DNA from: Bacteroidota bacterium
GTDB lineage: Bacteria > Bacteroidota > Bacteroidia > NS11-12g > UBA955
DNA: 64,000 nucleotides
NCBI GenBank assembly: GCA_023957335.1
Contig: JAMLHC010000004.1
Location: forward strand, 248,001 to 312,000
Direction: 5' to 3'
Below the pieces are notes generated by a model. It was not told where the DNA came from. It was given only the letters and a program-made list of their open reading frames with translations, and did no database searches. How positions within the stretch are numbered: the stretch's first letter is position 1; the number at the start of each line of letters is the position of its first letter. Shown here in pieces: positions 50,696 through 60,519 of the stretch. The translations under genes were made by a program, and so were the position numbers.

Positions 50696-52210
50696 ATGAG
50701 TCACAAAGAACTTACAATAGACGAAATCCACGATTTTGAGGGTAAATACCCTAAGCAACTATGGTCTTTATTTTTCTCAGAAATGTGGGAGCGTTTCTGC
50801 TTCTATGGAATGCGAGGAATGCTCACTTTTTTCATGGTGTACCAACTCGGAATGGAGAAAGATCTTGCCAATCTTCAATATGGTGCTACGCAAGCGTGGG
50901 TTTATGCTTTTACTTTTATTGGAGGAATGTTTGCTGATAAGATTTTAGGATTTAGAAAATCTTTGTTCTGGGGTGGATTATTGATGATTACAGGGAGCGT
51001 TATTCTAATGATTGACCCGCACTCATTCTTTTTTATAGGAATTGCATTTTTGATTATAGGAACCGGGTTTTTCAAACCTAATATTTCTTCTATGGTTGGT
51101 CAACTTTATCGCTCCGGAGATAACAGAAGAGATGCCGGTTTTTCTATGTTCTATTCTGGTATCAACATAGGTGCTTTTTTTGGTGGCATGCTGATGATTG
51201 GTGTTGGAAAAGGAAAGATTTTGGTAGAGTTAATTCCTGAGAGCTTGAGATGGAACGTGGCATTTGGATTGGTGGCATTGGTAATGACAATAAGCTTGCT
51301 CATTTTTGTTTTCACTCAAAGGACACTGGGTCCTATCGGACTTCCTCCTATTGACTATGACCGATTTAAAAACAAAAAATGGTATATGTACGCAGTGTAT
51401 GTGGGTGCCATTTTTGCAGTTCCATTGATTGAAATAATGGTTTCGAATACATTATATACTGATTATTTCATGTATTTCATTGGTCCCTTTAGTATTTTGT
51501 ATTTGGTTTATGAAATGACCAAGGTTAGCATTGAAGAAAGAAACAAACTCATTGCAGCTTTGATTGTAATTGTGTTCTCGGTGGTTTTTTGGGCAATTTT
51601 TGAACAAGCGGGAGGTTCTTTGAGTTTATATGCTGCAGAACATCTCAACAAAAGTCTTTTGGGTATTAATGGAGTAGATCCTAATATAGTGAACAACTCT
51701 GCCAACTCGCTGTTTGTGATAATATTCGCACCATTAGTTGGAATATTATGGCTACTGTTGGGAAAAAGGAAAATGGAACCCAACGGAGTTGTCAAATTCG
51801 GAATCGGATTCTTGTTGTTGGGATTGGGATTTTATACTTTCTTTACTGGACAGTTCTTTAGTTCTGTTCCCGGTTTAGCTTCTTTGAACATCTTTACACT
51901 CGGTTATTTTGTTGTTACTTTCGGTGAATTGGCATTGTCGCCCATAGGCTTGTCCTTGATGACCAAGTTGGCAACACCAAAACTGCAAGGATTTATGATG
52001 GGAATGTGGTTTTTGGCAAGTGCTTATGGACAATATGTAGCAGGGTTATTTGGGGCATCTATTTCTCCCAGCGAAACCGCCACATCTGCTGAAAAATTAG
52101 CAATTTATTCTACCGGGTATCAGCAATTTGCTATCTATGCGCTGATTGCAGGAGCCTTGATTATACTAATCTCTCCTTTGGTTAGAAAACTCATGGGTGA
52201 CGTTAAATAA
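50696..52210 (+). CDS. Proton-dependent oligopeptide transporter (POT/PTR2 family)
   Basis: This 504-residue membrane protein has about 12-14 spans. Near the N-terminus, SEMWERFCFYGMRGMLTFFM contains the conserved E-x-x-E-R-like motif of the POT family. GTGFFKPNISSMVGQLY and FSMFYSGINIGAFFGG are further family signatures, as is GELALSPIGLSLMTKLATP. It imports di- and tripeptides with protons. It is divergent from rpmH with a 227-bp gap. No co-transcribed peptidase is seen. Confidence 0.93.
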   Translation: MSHKELTIDEIHDFEGKYPKQLWSLFFSEMWERFCFYGMRGMLTFFMVYQLGMEKDLANLQYGATQAWVYAFTFIGGMFADKILGFRKSLFWGGLLMITGSVILMIDPHSFFFIGIAFLIIGTGFFKPNISSMVGQLYRSGDNRRDAGFSMFYSGINIGAFFGGMLMIGVGKGKILVELIPESLRWNVAFGLVALVMTISLLIFVFTQRTLGPIGLPPIDYDRFKNKKWYMYAVYVGAIFAVPLIEIMVSNTLYTDYFMYFIGPFSILYLVYEMTKVSIEERNKLIAALIVIVFSVVFWAIFEQAGGSLSLYAAEHLNKSLLGINGVDPNIVNNSANSLFVIIFAPLVGILWLLLGKRKMEPNGVVKFGIGFLLLGLGFYTFFTGQFFSSVPGLASLNIFTLGYFVVTFGELALSPIGLSLMTKLATPKLQGFMMGMWFLASAYGQYVAGLFGASISPSETATSAEKLAIYSTGYQQFAIYALIAGALIILISPLVRKLMGDVK

Positions 52211-52228
52211 AATTATCATTTAAATATC

Positions 52229-52735
52229 ATGGTTACACTACCTATAAATGAATGTCCTGCCTATTTTGAGATGTATTTGAAATTGGTGGACAAAGACATA
52301 TTACAAGAATTGAATACTCAACTTGAATCATATTCAAAATTTATAAATTCTATCTCCAAGGAAAAAGAACTGTTTAGTTATGCACCCGGCAAGTGGACAG
52401 TAAAAGAAGTGATTGGACACATTACTGATACTGAGAGGATTATGTTTCACAGAGCTTTTAGAATTGCACGCAAGGACACAACTCCATTACCCGGTTTTGA
52501 TGAAGATGCGTATGTGGCGGCTACAGATTTTAATGATAGAGATATGAGTGATTTACTGGATGAGTTTGTTTGGCTCAGAAAAAGTGTCATAAGTTTCTAC
52601 AAAACCCTCAAACCCGGAGATTTGCTGCATATTGGAACCGCTTCCAACAAGAGTGTGAGTGCCAGAGCATTGTTTTATTTTTTACTTGGGCATTGGCAAC
52701 ACCATGTGAATTTTCTGAAAGAAAGGTATTTGTAA
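52229..52735 (+). CDS. DinB/YfiT-family protein
   Basis: This 168-residue protein has the four-helix DinB layout with the metal histidines in VKEVIGHITDTERIM and near the C-terminus in LLGHWQHHVNFLKERY. KWTVKEVIGHI is the hallmark. Members are metal-dependent thiol transferases or of unknown function. It starts 18 bp after the peptide transporter and may be cotranscribed with it. The specific substrate is unknown. Confidence 0.88.
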   Translation: MVTLPINECPAYFEMYLKLVDKDILQELNTQLESYSKFINSISKEKELFSYAPGKWTVKEVIGHITDTERIMFHRAFRIARKDTTPLPGFDEDAYVAATDFNDRDMSDLLDEFVWLRKSVISFYKTLKPGDLLHIGTASNKSVSARALFYFLLGHWQHHVNFLKERYL

Positions 52736-52784
52736 TACCTCATGCAAACATATTGGTTATGTTGACAAACCAAGTATTTCATTG

Positions 52785-55385
52785 TCAGTATTTCCCCACC
52801 AGCGTACATGCAAATTTCTTCTTCACAACTTCACCTTTGTCATTAAAAGCTTCAAAAATCACAATATAAATACCGAAGGGAAGATGCTCGCTGGAGTTTT
52901 TATAAAAACCATCCCAACTTACAACACCTGTGCTGTTGAGGGTGAGGTTAGCTATTGGCTGTGCAACAAATACACCTGATGAGCTGTATATATAAACGTT
53001 TGCAACAAAGTTGTTATTTTTTAGGTCAAACCTGATATTGAGTTTGTCGTCAATCCCGTCCCCATCAGGAGAAAAAACATCAGAATCTAACCAGACTAAC
53101 TGGTTTTGTACTGTGGGAGTATAGGCTTGTGAGTTTTTGTATCCGGGTGTTGCATACCCAGCGCTTCCGGTGGCAGAAGCCCAATTCCCTTGGTCTGTGG
53201 TAGGTCTTGCAAATTCTATGCGTTCAAGGCTCACTCCTTTGCGGTCTGTGATGAGTTGAAAATGCATTTTTTCGTTATATAAGAAACTGTCAATGACTAC
53301 ACCTGCATAGTCAGTAAGCACAACGCCACCGCTTTTTTGGGGATATGAGGGAAGTAAATTTATTTGAAAAATTCCCTTAGGATTCTTGCAATCATAATAT
53401 CTACACAACCCTGCACCCGAAGTTGAAAAGGCAAGATATTCTCCGGGGAAAATCAAATATCCTGATGCAGCAGGATTTACAAAGTCACGCAACGAACCAT
53501 CATCTTTTAAGTTGCCGATTCGGATATCTTTCAAATCAAGGATTTTTTTGCTGTAGTTATATATTTCAACAAATTCTGTCAATCCTGTAGGGGGATTAAA
53601 TAGAATTTCGTTGATGAGCAAATCGCCTCGTTCGGGTTTGTCCGGCAAACCAATGATAATGGTAGTTTCATTCATGGAATTTCCTGAACAATCGGTCAAA
53701 CCTTTTACGGTCAGTGTATAGACTTTGTTCAATTCCATTGGCTTGGGCAGGCGGAGTTGTATTTTGTTTAGTGAGATTGTAAGCGGAATGGATTGATTTA
53801 ATTCAGCTTCTGCAAAGTGATAGTTGTCCAAATCCAAACCGGATAAGGAGTCTATATATTCATTAAAACGTAGTTCTATCAGGTCGGGTGCCAATGCGTA
53901 TGCGTTGAGTAATATAGGAGGAGCTTGGTCTGCATTATTAGATTTTACTGAATTATGAGTCATAGGAGTTCCTCCATTGGGATGCTTGCTTGCAGACCAA
54001 TTTTCGTATCCCGTGCAAGGGTTCTCCATATCTATCATTTCGAGGCTGAAGCCACCATTCTTTTTAACAGCATCCTTGTACCATGTGTCCGAATAAAATA
54101 CTGCATGTATCAAGGTTCCATCAGCACTTCGCAGATACACATCGTCTGATGTCTTGTTGAATGTAGGAAAATTACTCACTCCCATGCATGTTCCGAAGGC
54201 AGACAGAGCAGGTACGGCATTGTTGGGACAAAGCACTATAAAACTGTCCGGAAGCAAGAGAAAAGATTTAAGTTGAGCGGTAATACTCTTATCTGACAGG
54301 GAAAACCCATTTAACTCAATGACTTTGTCTGAACGGTTATAGACTTCAACATACATATATTCAGGCAATCCCGCAGATGGAGTTGGGGTTGCCATGATTT
54401 CATTTATAACCAAATCGAAGGGTTGTGCGGGTTCGGGGCGCAAAAAGAAATATGACAGGCTTGTGTCCAACATTTTGTTGCCTTCCAAATCCTTGATACC
54501 GCTAAGATTTAAGATATAGTGTGTGAGCGAAACGAGAGGAGAAACGAAGCGCAATCCTATTTCAGTTTTGGTGTCTGAAAAGTCAATAGAAGCTATTGAT
54601 AGAGAAGGTGAGAAATTATAGTTTAACAAATCAAAAACCGAAGCAGAATCTATTTTTTCATCAAAAATCAAGTGTATGCTGTCATCTCCTATCCATTGCC
54701 CTGCAATGAGTTTTGGCGGAATACTGTCTCTGATTTCCTTGCCCATGTAATACAGATGAAAGAAATGTTTCTGAAAAAATGAAGCAGTAGATTGACGGAT
54801 GAGCAAACCCGTAAAAGGAAGATTTTCTAACTCCGTGTCTATTGTGTCCCCTTCGTGTATAAGGGGTTCGAGCAAGCCTTGTGTATTAATATCCATTGAC
54901 CATTTTCCATTTGGATATCGCAATACCCTAATTGTCAAAGGATTATTACTTCTATTCAAAATCCCATCTGTTCCATTAATCAGTATTTGAGGCGTTTGTC
55001 CCTTTATTTTTTTGTAAAGACTCACTTCATCTGCCGTGTTACCTATCCTTACATAATATGCATTTTGTGTATTGAGTAAATCAACGGAATCCGCCATCAG
55101 AAACCAGTCCACATAGTTGGCAGATGAAGTATTCAGTTGCAATTCCATTGTAATAAGCCATTCGGTGGAGTCACTGAAAAAAGTAGGGCGACTGATATAA
55201 AAATTGCTGTTGGTTTGTTCCAGATTGGAACGAAGACTATGATTTACAATAATAAAATCATTTGTATTTCCTGTCCATGCTGGGTTTTGGTTGAGACTGT
55301 CATAATCAAATTTATCATCAATCTGAGCTGTTAACCCTTGAGAGCACAGAAGTAATAACCATACTATCTTCCCTGCATGTTTCAT
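52785..55385 (-). CDS. Secreted lamin-tail-domain protein with C-terminal FlgD-like domain
   Basis: This 866-residue minus-strand protein starts with a signal peptide (MKHAGKIVWLLLLCSQGLTAQ). Beta-rich Ig/SbsA-like segments follow, and two lamin-tail domains with VINEIMATPTPSAGLPEYMY (about 325) and LLINEILFNPPTGLTEFVEI (about 597). The C-terminal SPDGDGIDDKLNIRFDLKNN plus WDGFYKNSSEHLPFGIY is the FlgD-like/gliding-motility ending common in Bacteroidota. It would be exported and surface associated. A type IX sorting signal is not clear at its end. Confidence 0.88.
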   Translation of the reverse strand: MKHAGKIVWLLLLCSQGLTAQIDDKFDYDSLNQNPAWTGNTNDFIIVNHSLRSNLEQTNSNFYISRPTFFSDSTEWLITMELQLNTSSANYVDWFLMADSVDLLNTQNAYYVRIGNTADEVSLYKKIKGQTPQILINGTDGILNRSNNPLTIRVLRYPNGKWSMDINTQGLLEPLIHEGDTIDTELENLPFTGLLIRQSTASFFQKHFFHLYYMGKEIRDSIPPKLIAGQWIGDDSIHLIFDEKIDSASVFDLLNYNFSPSLSIASIDFSDTKTEIGLRFVSPLVSLTHYILNLSGIKDLEGNKMLDTSLSYFFLRPEPAQPFDLVINEIMATPTPSAGLPEYMYVEVYNRSDKVIELNGFSLSDKSITAQLKSFLLLPDSFIVLCPNNAVPALSAFGTCMGVSNFPTFNKTSDDVYLRSADGTLIHAVFYSDTWYKDAVKKNGGFSLEMIDMENPCTGYENWSASKHPNGGTPMTHNSVKSNNADQAPPILLNAYALAPDLIELRFNEYIDSLSGLDLDNYHFAEAELNQSIPLTISLNKIQLRLPKPMELNKVYTLTVKGLTDCSGNSMNETTIIIGLPDKPERGDLLINEILFNPPTGLTEFVEIYNYSKKILDLKDIRIGNLKDDGSLRDFVNPAASGYLIFPGEYLAFSTSGAGLCRYYDCKNPKGIFQINLLPSYPQKSGGVVLTDYAGVVIDSFLYNEKMHFQLITDRKGVSLERIEFARPTTDQGNWASATGSAGYATPGYKNSQAYTPTVQNQLVWLDSDVFSPDGDGIDDKLNIRFDLKNNNFVANVYIYSSSGVFVAQPIANLTLNSTGVVSWDGFYKNSSEHLPFGIYIVIFEAFNDKGEVVKKKFACTLVGKY

Positions 55386-55575
55386 AGTAACCCTTTTTTG
55401 AATTATAAATAAGTTTCAATTTAAATAGGTACAATAACAGTTACGCAATGATACAGAAAAAGAATTAATAAAACACAAAAGAGAAATTATTAAGATGTCA
55501 TAATTTCTTATAAACCAATGTTGTCGGTAATAATACTTGCAGGTTGACTGCGTGTGGATCTGTTCAAGAATGAGT

Positions 55576-57378
55576 TTACCTCAATTCGAACTGTGTCTTC
55601 CACATCGTATAGAACTTGCTGTCCGGATTGTCCAATAGGCTTGCGGGGCTTCCTGTCTCTATGATTTTACCTGCTTCGAGCACAATGATTTTATCTGAGT
55701 TTTTAATAGTACTCAAACGGTGTGCAATGATTATAGAAGTACGCCCTTCCATCAATTTTTCCAACGCATCCTGAACCACAAGCTCGGATTCGGAATCTAA
55801 TGAACTGGTAGCTTCATCAAGGATAAGAAAAACAGGTTTTTTAAGAAAAGCACGTGCAATGGCTATCCTTTGGCGTTGTCCACCCGAGAGTTGAACTCCT
55901 CTGTCACCCACTACTGTCTGATACTTGTCTGGGAAACGTTCAATAAACTCTAATGCATTAGCTTGTTTTGCAGCTTCATGGATTTCATTTTCAGTCGCTT
56001 GTGTATTGCCATAGAGAATATTGTTATAAATGGTTCCTCCAAACAAGCCTATGTCTTGAGGCACTAATCCTATTTGCTTTCGCAAATCATAAAAATCTAT
56101 ATCCGTAATTTGAGTTTCATCAAATAAAATAGCCCCCTTTTGAGGAGTATAGAAACCAAGTAACAACTGAACAATAGTTGATTTTCCAGCACCGCTTGCA
56201 CCTACAATCGCAATTTTCTCACCACTTTTTGCTTCAAAAGAAATATCCTGCAACACATTCAAATCTGGTCTTGAAGGATAGGCAAAAACAAGATTACTAA
56301 CTGTCAGATTCCCTTTCAATAGGTGCTGAACGGGTTTGCTGCTTTCTTCTGTCGCCAAATCTGTTTCTGATTCTTGTTCAAGAATATCCAAAATGCGGTC
56401 TGCTGCTCCCACCGACTTTTGAATCTGTGCATATTGATCAGAAATTCCGCCAATTGAAGCCCCGACAAACATGGTATAAATCATGAATTTTAAAATATCG
56501 CCAATGGTCAAAACACCTTCCGCTTGTAGCTGAAATGCGCGCCATGCAATAAAAATCAAGCCGCCAAACAGACACATGATGATAAACGAGCTGAAAAGCC
56601 CGCGGTATATACCTCTTCGAATGGAAATATCTCGAATACGAATGCTTTTATTGCCAAATCGAACAGTTTCGTATAACTCATTGGCAAATGATTTTACAAT
56701 CTGAATTCCGGAAATACTCTCTTCGAGGATAGTCCCTGCATCCGCAGTCTCGTCTTGAATCGTCCTTGATATTTTTCGGATATACCTGCCAAAGAAAAGA
56801 GAAATGATGACTACCGGAGGAATGATGGATAACATTACTAAGGCTAAATCCGGTGATGTAAAAAACAACAATATCACTCCTCCAATCCCGATTAATATCT
56901 GGCGTATAAAAGTAGCTAAAAATGTAACAAAGGTTTCTTGTACCTGTGTAATATCACTGCCAAACCTACTCAGCAAATCACCAGTCCTATTCTGATGAAA
57001 AAAGTGCATGGGAAGTGAAATAATTTTGCTGTAAAGTTGATTGCGTAATCTCCAAACCATTCCTTCCGTAGCTTTTACAAAAGTCCAGACACGCAAATAT
57101 GATGAGATGGCTTGCACAATGAATAAGATGGCAAATAGGTAGCCTATTTTATTGATTTGATCTTTGGAAATACTGCTCGCATCCACAAAGTCTCCCGTTA
57201 ATTTTGGGAAAATAAGAGATGTGCCTGCGCTCACCAACAAGAATAATGTTCCAAAATAGAACAGCCATTTTTGTTTACCCATAAAATTAAAGAGTTTCAG
57301 CAGTCGCTTGAGTGAGTCTTTATTGATTTTTGCCTTAGGGATGTCTTGTCCTCTAAAGGGTTTATTATCTTTTGCCAT
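55576..57378 (-). CDS. ABC exporter, fused permease-ATPase (MsbA-like)
   Basis: This 600-residue half-transporter has six membrane spans in about 30-320. The ATPase domain has Walker A VGASGAGKST, the Q-loop near LVPQDIG, the signature LSGGQRQR and Walker B VFLILDEATS. The family includes the lipid A flippase MsbA and multidrug exporters. The sequence does not separate these. It is monocistronic, with a 190-bp gap downstream and a 261-bp gap upstream, neither with a visible gene. Confidence 0.92.
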   Translation of the reverse strand: MAKDNKPFRGQDIPKAKINKDSLKRLLKLFNFMGKQKWLFYFGTLFLLVSAGTSLIFPKLTGDFVDASSISKDQINKIGYLFAILFIVQAISSYLRVWTFVKATEGMVWRLRNQLYSKIISLPMHFFHQNRTGDLLSRFGSDITQVQETFVTFLATFIRQILIGIGGVILLFFTSPDLALVMLSIIPPVVIISLFFGRYIRKISRTIQDETADAGTILEESISGIQIVKSFANELYETVRFGNKSIRIRDISIRRGIYRGLFSSFIIMCLFGGLIFIAWRAFQLQAEGVLTIGDILKFMIYTMFVGASIGGISDQYAQIQKSVGAADRILDILEQESETDLATEESSKPVQHLLKGNLTVSNLVFAYPSRPDLNVLQDISFEAKSGEKIAIVGASGAGKSTIVQLLLGFYTPQKGAILFDETQITDIDFYDLRKQIGLVPQDIGLFGGTIYNNILYGNTQATENEIHEAAKQANALEFIERFPDKYQTVVGDRGVQLSGGQRQRIAIARAFLKKPVFLILDEATSSLDSESELVVQDALEKLMEGRTSIIIAHRLSTIKNSDKIIVLEAGKIIETGSPASLLDNPDSKFYTMWKTQFELR

Positions 57379-57639
57379 ATTGTTTTAGTATTATGACGCT
57401 TGCTAAGTTAGCACTAATCAGATTGCAAAATTATTTTTTCTCGAACATAGTATATATTTATACATAGGGTAAAACGGAAGATTCAACAACATTTTACTCC
57501 CCACAACTCATCATTTGTTCAATGCACCGTCATTGGTGGTAAATCAAACGTCAAATTACTGTTTAACCGGTTTAGTTTGGATGTTTTGGGTATGTAATCT
57601 CAAAGAAAAAATAGAATCAGAACTCGTGATATATAAGTG

Positions 57640-58416
57640 CTACTCAATAGTTTTAGCTTCATTCCACCAGACGTCCATTTCTTGTAAGGTCAAATCTTCT
57701 AATTTAAAACCCTGCAAACGTGCCTTTTGTTCTATATATTCAAAACGCTTTTTGAACTTTTTGTTGGTAGCTTCCAAAGCATCATCGGGGTTAATCCCTT
57801 CAAATCGTGCATAATTAACCAAAGAGAAGATAAAATCACCGAACTCGGCTTGTTTTTCTTGACTTGTGGATGCATTTTGAAACTCATCCCATTCCTCCCA
57901 AACTTTCTTTAATACATCCTCTTTGTTATTCCAGTCAAAACCGGTTCGCGCGGCTTTTTCTTGCATTCGGAGTGCTTTAATCAGACTTGGCATAGAAGAA
58001 GGTACGCCAGACAAGAATGATTTAGGCTCATTTGCACCTTTCTCTTGCTGTTTGATTTGCTCCCAATTATGCATGACATCATTGGCATTATTGACCTGAA
58101 CTTCCCCGTAAATATGGGGATGTCTTCTGATTAATTTTTCACAAAGTGTGTTTATAATGTCTGTGGTGTCAAACCATTTGAGTTCATCGGCAATTTTGCC
58201 ATAGAACACAATGTGCAACAGCAAATCACCTATTTCTTTTTTAATATCGTCCGGCTTGTTAACCAATATGGCGTCCGACAGTTCGTGGACTTCTTCAATT
58301 GATAAATGCCGAATAGATTCTATGGTTTGTTCCCTGTCCCACGGGCATTTTACCCGCAGTTCATCCATAATCTCTAAAAGTCTTCCAAAAGCCTCTTTGG
58401 CTTTGTTATGGTCCAT
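57640..58416 (-). CDS. mazG: Nucleoside triphosphate pyrophosphohydrolase MazG
   Basis: This 258-residue protein has the duplicated MazG layout. The N-terminal CPWDREQTIESIRHLSIEEV supplies the nucleotide-binding W-D and the E-E-x-x-E metal site, and KKEIGDLLLHIVFY completes it. The C-terminal half repeats the pattern more weakly (EFGDFIFSLVNYAR). It hydrolyses non-canonical or excess NTPs to NMP. Its start abuts the stop of the response regulator, so it is the last gene of that operon. Confidence 0.93.
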   Translation of the reverse strand: MDHNKAKEAFGRLLEIMDELRVKCPWDREQTIESIRHLSIEEVHELSDAILVNKPDDIKKEIGDLLLHIVFYGKIADELKWFDTTDIINTLCEKLIRRHPHIYGEVQVNNANDVMHNWEQIKQQEKGANEPKSFLSGVPSSMPSLIKALRMQEKAARTGFDWNNKEDVLKKVWEEWDEFQNASTSQEKQAEFGDFIFSLVNYARFEGINPDDALEATNKKFKKRFEYIEQKARLQGFKLEDLTLQEMDVWWNEAKTIE

Positions 58417-59145
58417 TTACTTTAAAAAATTGTTTTGATTCATTACCTGCATGAATGCTTCTTTGTAGTTCTTACCTATTGGAATATGTTTGTTTCCAAT
58501 GGTTACATGGGTTCCGGATAGGGATGTAACTTTATTGATTGCTACAATGAATGAGCGGTGTACCCTCACAAATTTATCTTTGGGCAGGGTTGCTTCCATT
58601 TTTTTCATGGTTTGAAGGGTAATAATACGCTTGTCATCGGGGATATGAATTTTTACATAATCAGCAAATGCTTCAATGAAAATAATGTCTTCATAATTGA
58701 GTTTTACAAATTTAAAATCAGCTTTTACAAATATGTGACCGTCTTCTAACTTAGTATTATCTTCTTCTTTGGATTTTTTGATTCTCAGAAACTCTTCTAA
58801 TCTATCCAGTGATTTTTTAAATCTATCAAGAGAAACGGGTTTCACCAGATAGTCGAGTGCATCTAAATCAAATGCCTCTACGGCATGTTCGGGATAGGCA
58901 GTTACAAAAATGACAGGAATTCTCTTATTATCAATCTTCTTGATAAATTCCAAACCGGTTTCATGCGGCATTTGTATATCCAAGAAAATGGCATCTACCG
59001 GCTCATTTTCGATATATTCTAATGCTTCATGCGTGTTTCTGAATCTTCCTACTATTTCCAGATGAGAAAACTTACTTATATGTGAGTTTAATACTTCGGT
59101 TGCTAATGGTTCGTCATCAACAAGAATCAATTTTACTTTTTCCAT
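58417..59145 (-). CDS. LytTR-family response regulator
   Basis: This 242-residue protein has a receiver domain (1-120) with VDDEPLA, the phosphoacceptor D56 in AIFLDIQMP and K102 in VKPVS. A LytTR DNA-binding domain follows at about 135-238, with the typical EAFADYVKIHI and VRVHRSFIVAINKV. It is preceded by its cognate kinase gene with 7 bp between. Targets cannot be read. In Bacteroidota such pairs often control envelope or nutrient functions. Confidence 0.93.
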   Translation of the reverse strand: MEKVKLILVDDEPLATEVLNSHISKFSHLEIVGRFRNTHEALEYIENEPVDAIFLDIQMPHETGLEFIKKIDNKRIPVIFVTAYPEHAVEAFDLDALDYLVKPVSLDRFKKSLDRLEEFLRIKKSKEEDNTKLEDGHIFVKADFKFVKLNYEDIIFIEAFADYVKIHIPDDKRIITLQTMKKMEATLPKDKFVRVHRSFIVAINKVTSLSGTHVTIGNKHIPIGKNYKEAFMQVMNQNNFLK

Positions 59146-59152
59146 GATTATA

Positions 59153-60226
59153 TTATTTTAAATCTAACTTTAATATGACAGAATACGTGCCATTATTCTC
59201 TGTTATATCTAAGGTATGCTTATTTGGGTAGAGCAATTTTAGTCTTTTTTTAATATTCTGTAGTCCTATACCACCCGGTATTTCGTTTTTCTGAGTTTTA
59301 TTTTCGTCAGGCATTGAGTTTTCTATCTCAAAGTATAGTTTTTTGTGGTCGTTTTCTACTTTTAAAAGGATGTGAATCCATGATTTTTCATTTTGCGCAC
59401 TGACACCATGTTTAATGCTGTTTTCTACAAAGTTAATAAACAAAAAAGGCTCAATCATTATGGCAGATATGTCTCCATTAACCTGAAAATCTACTGACAT
59501 TCTGTCTCCCATTCTGATTTTTTCCAAATTAATCAGGTCATTCAAATACTCAACCTCTCTTTCTAATGGCACCTTGGATTCACTTGATTCATATAAAAGA
59601 TAGCGCAGAATATTGGATAAACTCATCACCATTTCGGGTGCCTTGTCAGACTTATTTAAGGTCAATGCATATAGACCGTTCAAGCTGTTAAACAGAAAAT
59701 GAGGGTTAATTTGAGCTTTCAAAAGCTTGAGTTCATTGCTGATATTGAGTTCTTGTAAAGATTTATTTTCTCTATCCTGTGAATACCATTCTGAGAAAAT
59801 ATGAAAAAATGAGGTAATAGAAACCGTCAGCAACAAGTACATGGAATTAATAAAGAAGAACATAGGTGTCCATATATTAGCTGCCAGAAACTTATTATCT
59901 AAGAAAAAAGTATTGGTAAGAATGGCTAAGGGAAAGCAGAAAAATAAAATCGTAAGACCGGATACTAACAGGTAATATAGATATCTTCGCTTGTACAACA
60001 GAAATGGGATAAAAAGATAAATATTTATGTAGGATGCCATGATATGAATGACAGTAAAGAGGAGTGCAGGAAGTAGATTTTTTTCAAATCCCGTATCCGC
60101 TCCAATCAGCCGATTTATAATAAACAGAAAAAAGACCCAAAATAAATAGCGGTAAATCTTGAGTTTAAAGAATTGCTCTTTTACCGTGTTGAATGAAGAA
60201 ATCGAAGATGAAATAAATGAATGCAA
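59153..60226 (-). CDS. LytS/YehU-family sensor histidine kinase
   Basis: This 357-residue protein starts at TTG, two bases after the stop of the small upstream gene; no ATG fits better. Four membrane spans (about 27-140) precede the His_kinase domain with H176 in AQINPHFLFNSL. The N-box NFVENSIKHG and GGIGLQNIKKRL form the ATP site. There is no large periplasmic sensor, so the signal is probably sensed in the membrane. It partners the LytTR regulator encoded next. Confidence 0.92.
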   Translation of the reverse strand: MHSFISSSISSFNTVKEQFFKLKIYRYLFWVFFLFIINRLIGADTGFEKNLLPALLFTVIHIMASYINIYLFIPFLLYKRRYLYYLLVSGLTILFFCFPLAILTNTFFLDNKFLAANIWTPMFFFINSMYLLLTVSITSFFHIFSEWYSQDRENKSLQELNISNELKLLKAQINPHFLFNSLNGLYALTLNKSDKAPEMVMSLSNILRYLLYESSESKVPLEREVEYLNDLINLEKIRMGDRMSVDFQVNGDISAIMIEPFLFINFVENSIKHGVSAQNEKSWIHILLKVENDHKKLYFEIENSMPDENKTQKNEIPGGIGLQNIKKRLKLLYPNKHTLDITENNGTYSVILKLDLK

Positions 60227-60228
60227 GG

Positions 60229-60456
60229 TCAGTGGTTATTCATACTACGAAAACTTTTGAATAATTCATAAGTCCATGAAAGAATATGCATTGGCTTATG
60301 TTCATTTTGGCTGTTTTCTGTGAGTACTTCAACTTCTTGATAACCGGATTTAGAAAAATATGATTTTGTAACTTTGAATGCAATAAAATTCAAAACCATC
60401 AACAAGCTGATTAATAGAATAGGTAATAATCTTTTATTAATTCTAAACCTTTGCAT
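60229..60456 (-). CDS. Small single-span membrane protein preceding the sensor kinase
   Basis: This 75-residue protein has one hydrophobic segment (LLPILLISLLMVLNFIAF, about 10-27) after a basic N-terminus and then a polar tail. I do not recognise a family. It is two bases from the kinase start and shares its promoter, so it could be an accessory or modulating subunit of the LytS/LytT pair (inference). The strong promoter just upstream supports it being a real gene. Confidence 0.7.
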   Translation of the reverse strand: MQRFRINKRLLPILLISLLMVLNFIAFKVTKSYFSKSGYQEVEVLTENSQNEHKPMHILSWTYELFKSFRSMNNH

Positions 60457-60488
60457 AGTACAATACTGCTTAGTTCTTTTTCCAACGA

Positions 60489-60519
60489 CAAAGGTATTCT
60501 ATTTTCTGATTAAATCAAA
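60489..60519 (-). promoter_or_regulatory. Complete Bacteroidota-type promoter of the small protein-LytS-LytT-MazG operon
   Basis: On the minus strand the -33 box TTTG (60519-60516) is followed by exactly 19 bases and then TACCTTTG (60496-60489), matching the TTTG-N19-TAnnTTTG consensus. It lies 33 bp before the ATG, and its -33 part is within the last codons of the upstream sulfatase gene. This is the best promoter in the window. Confidence 0.75.
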
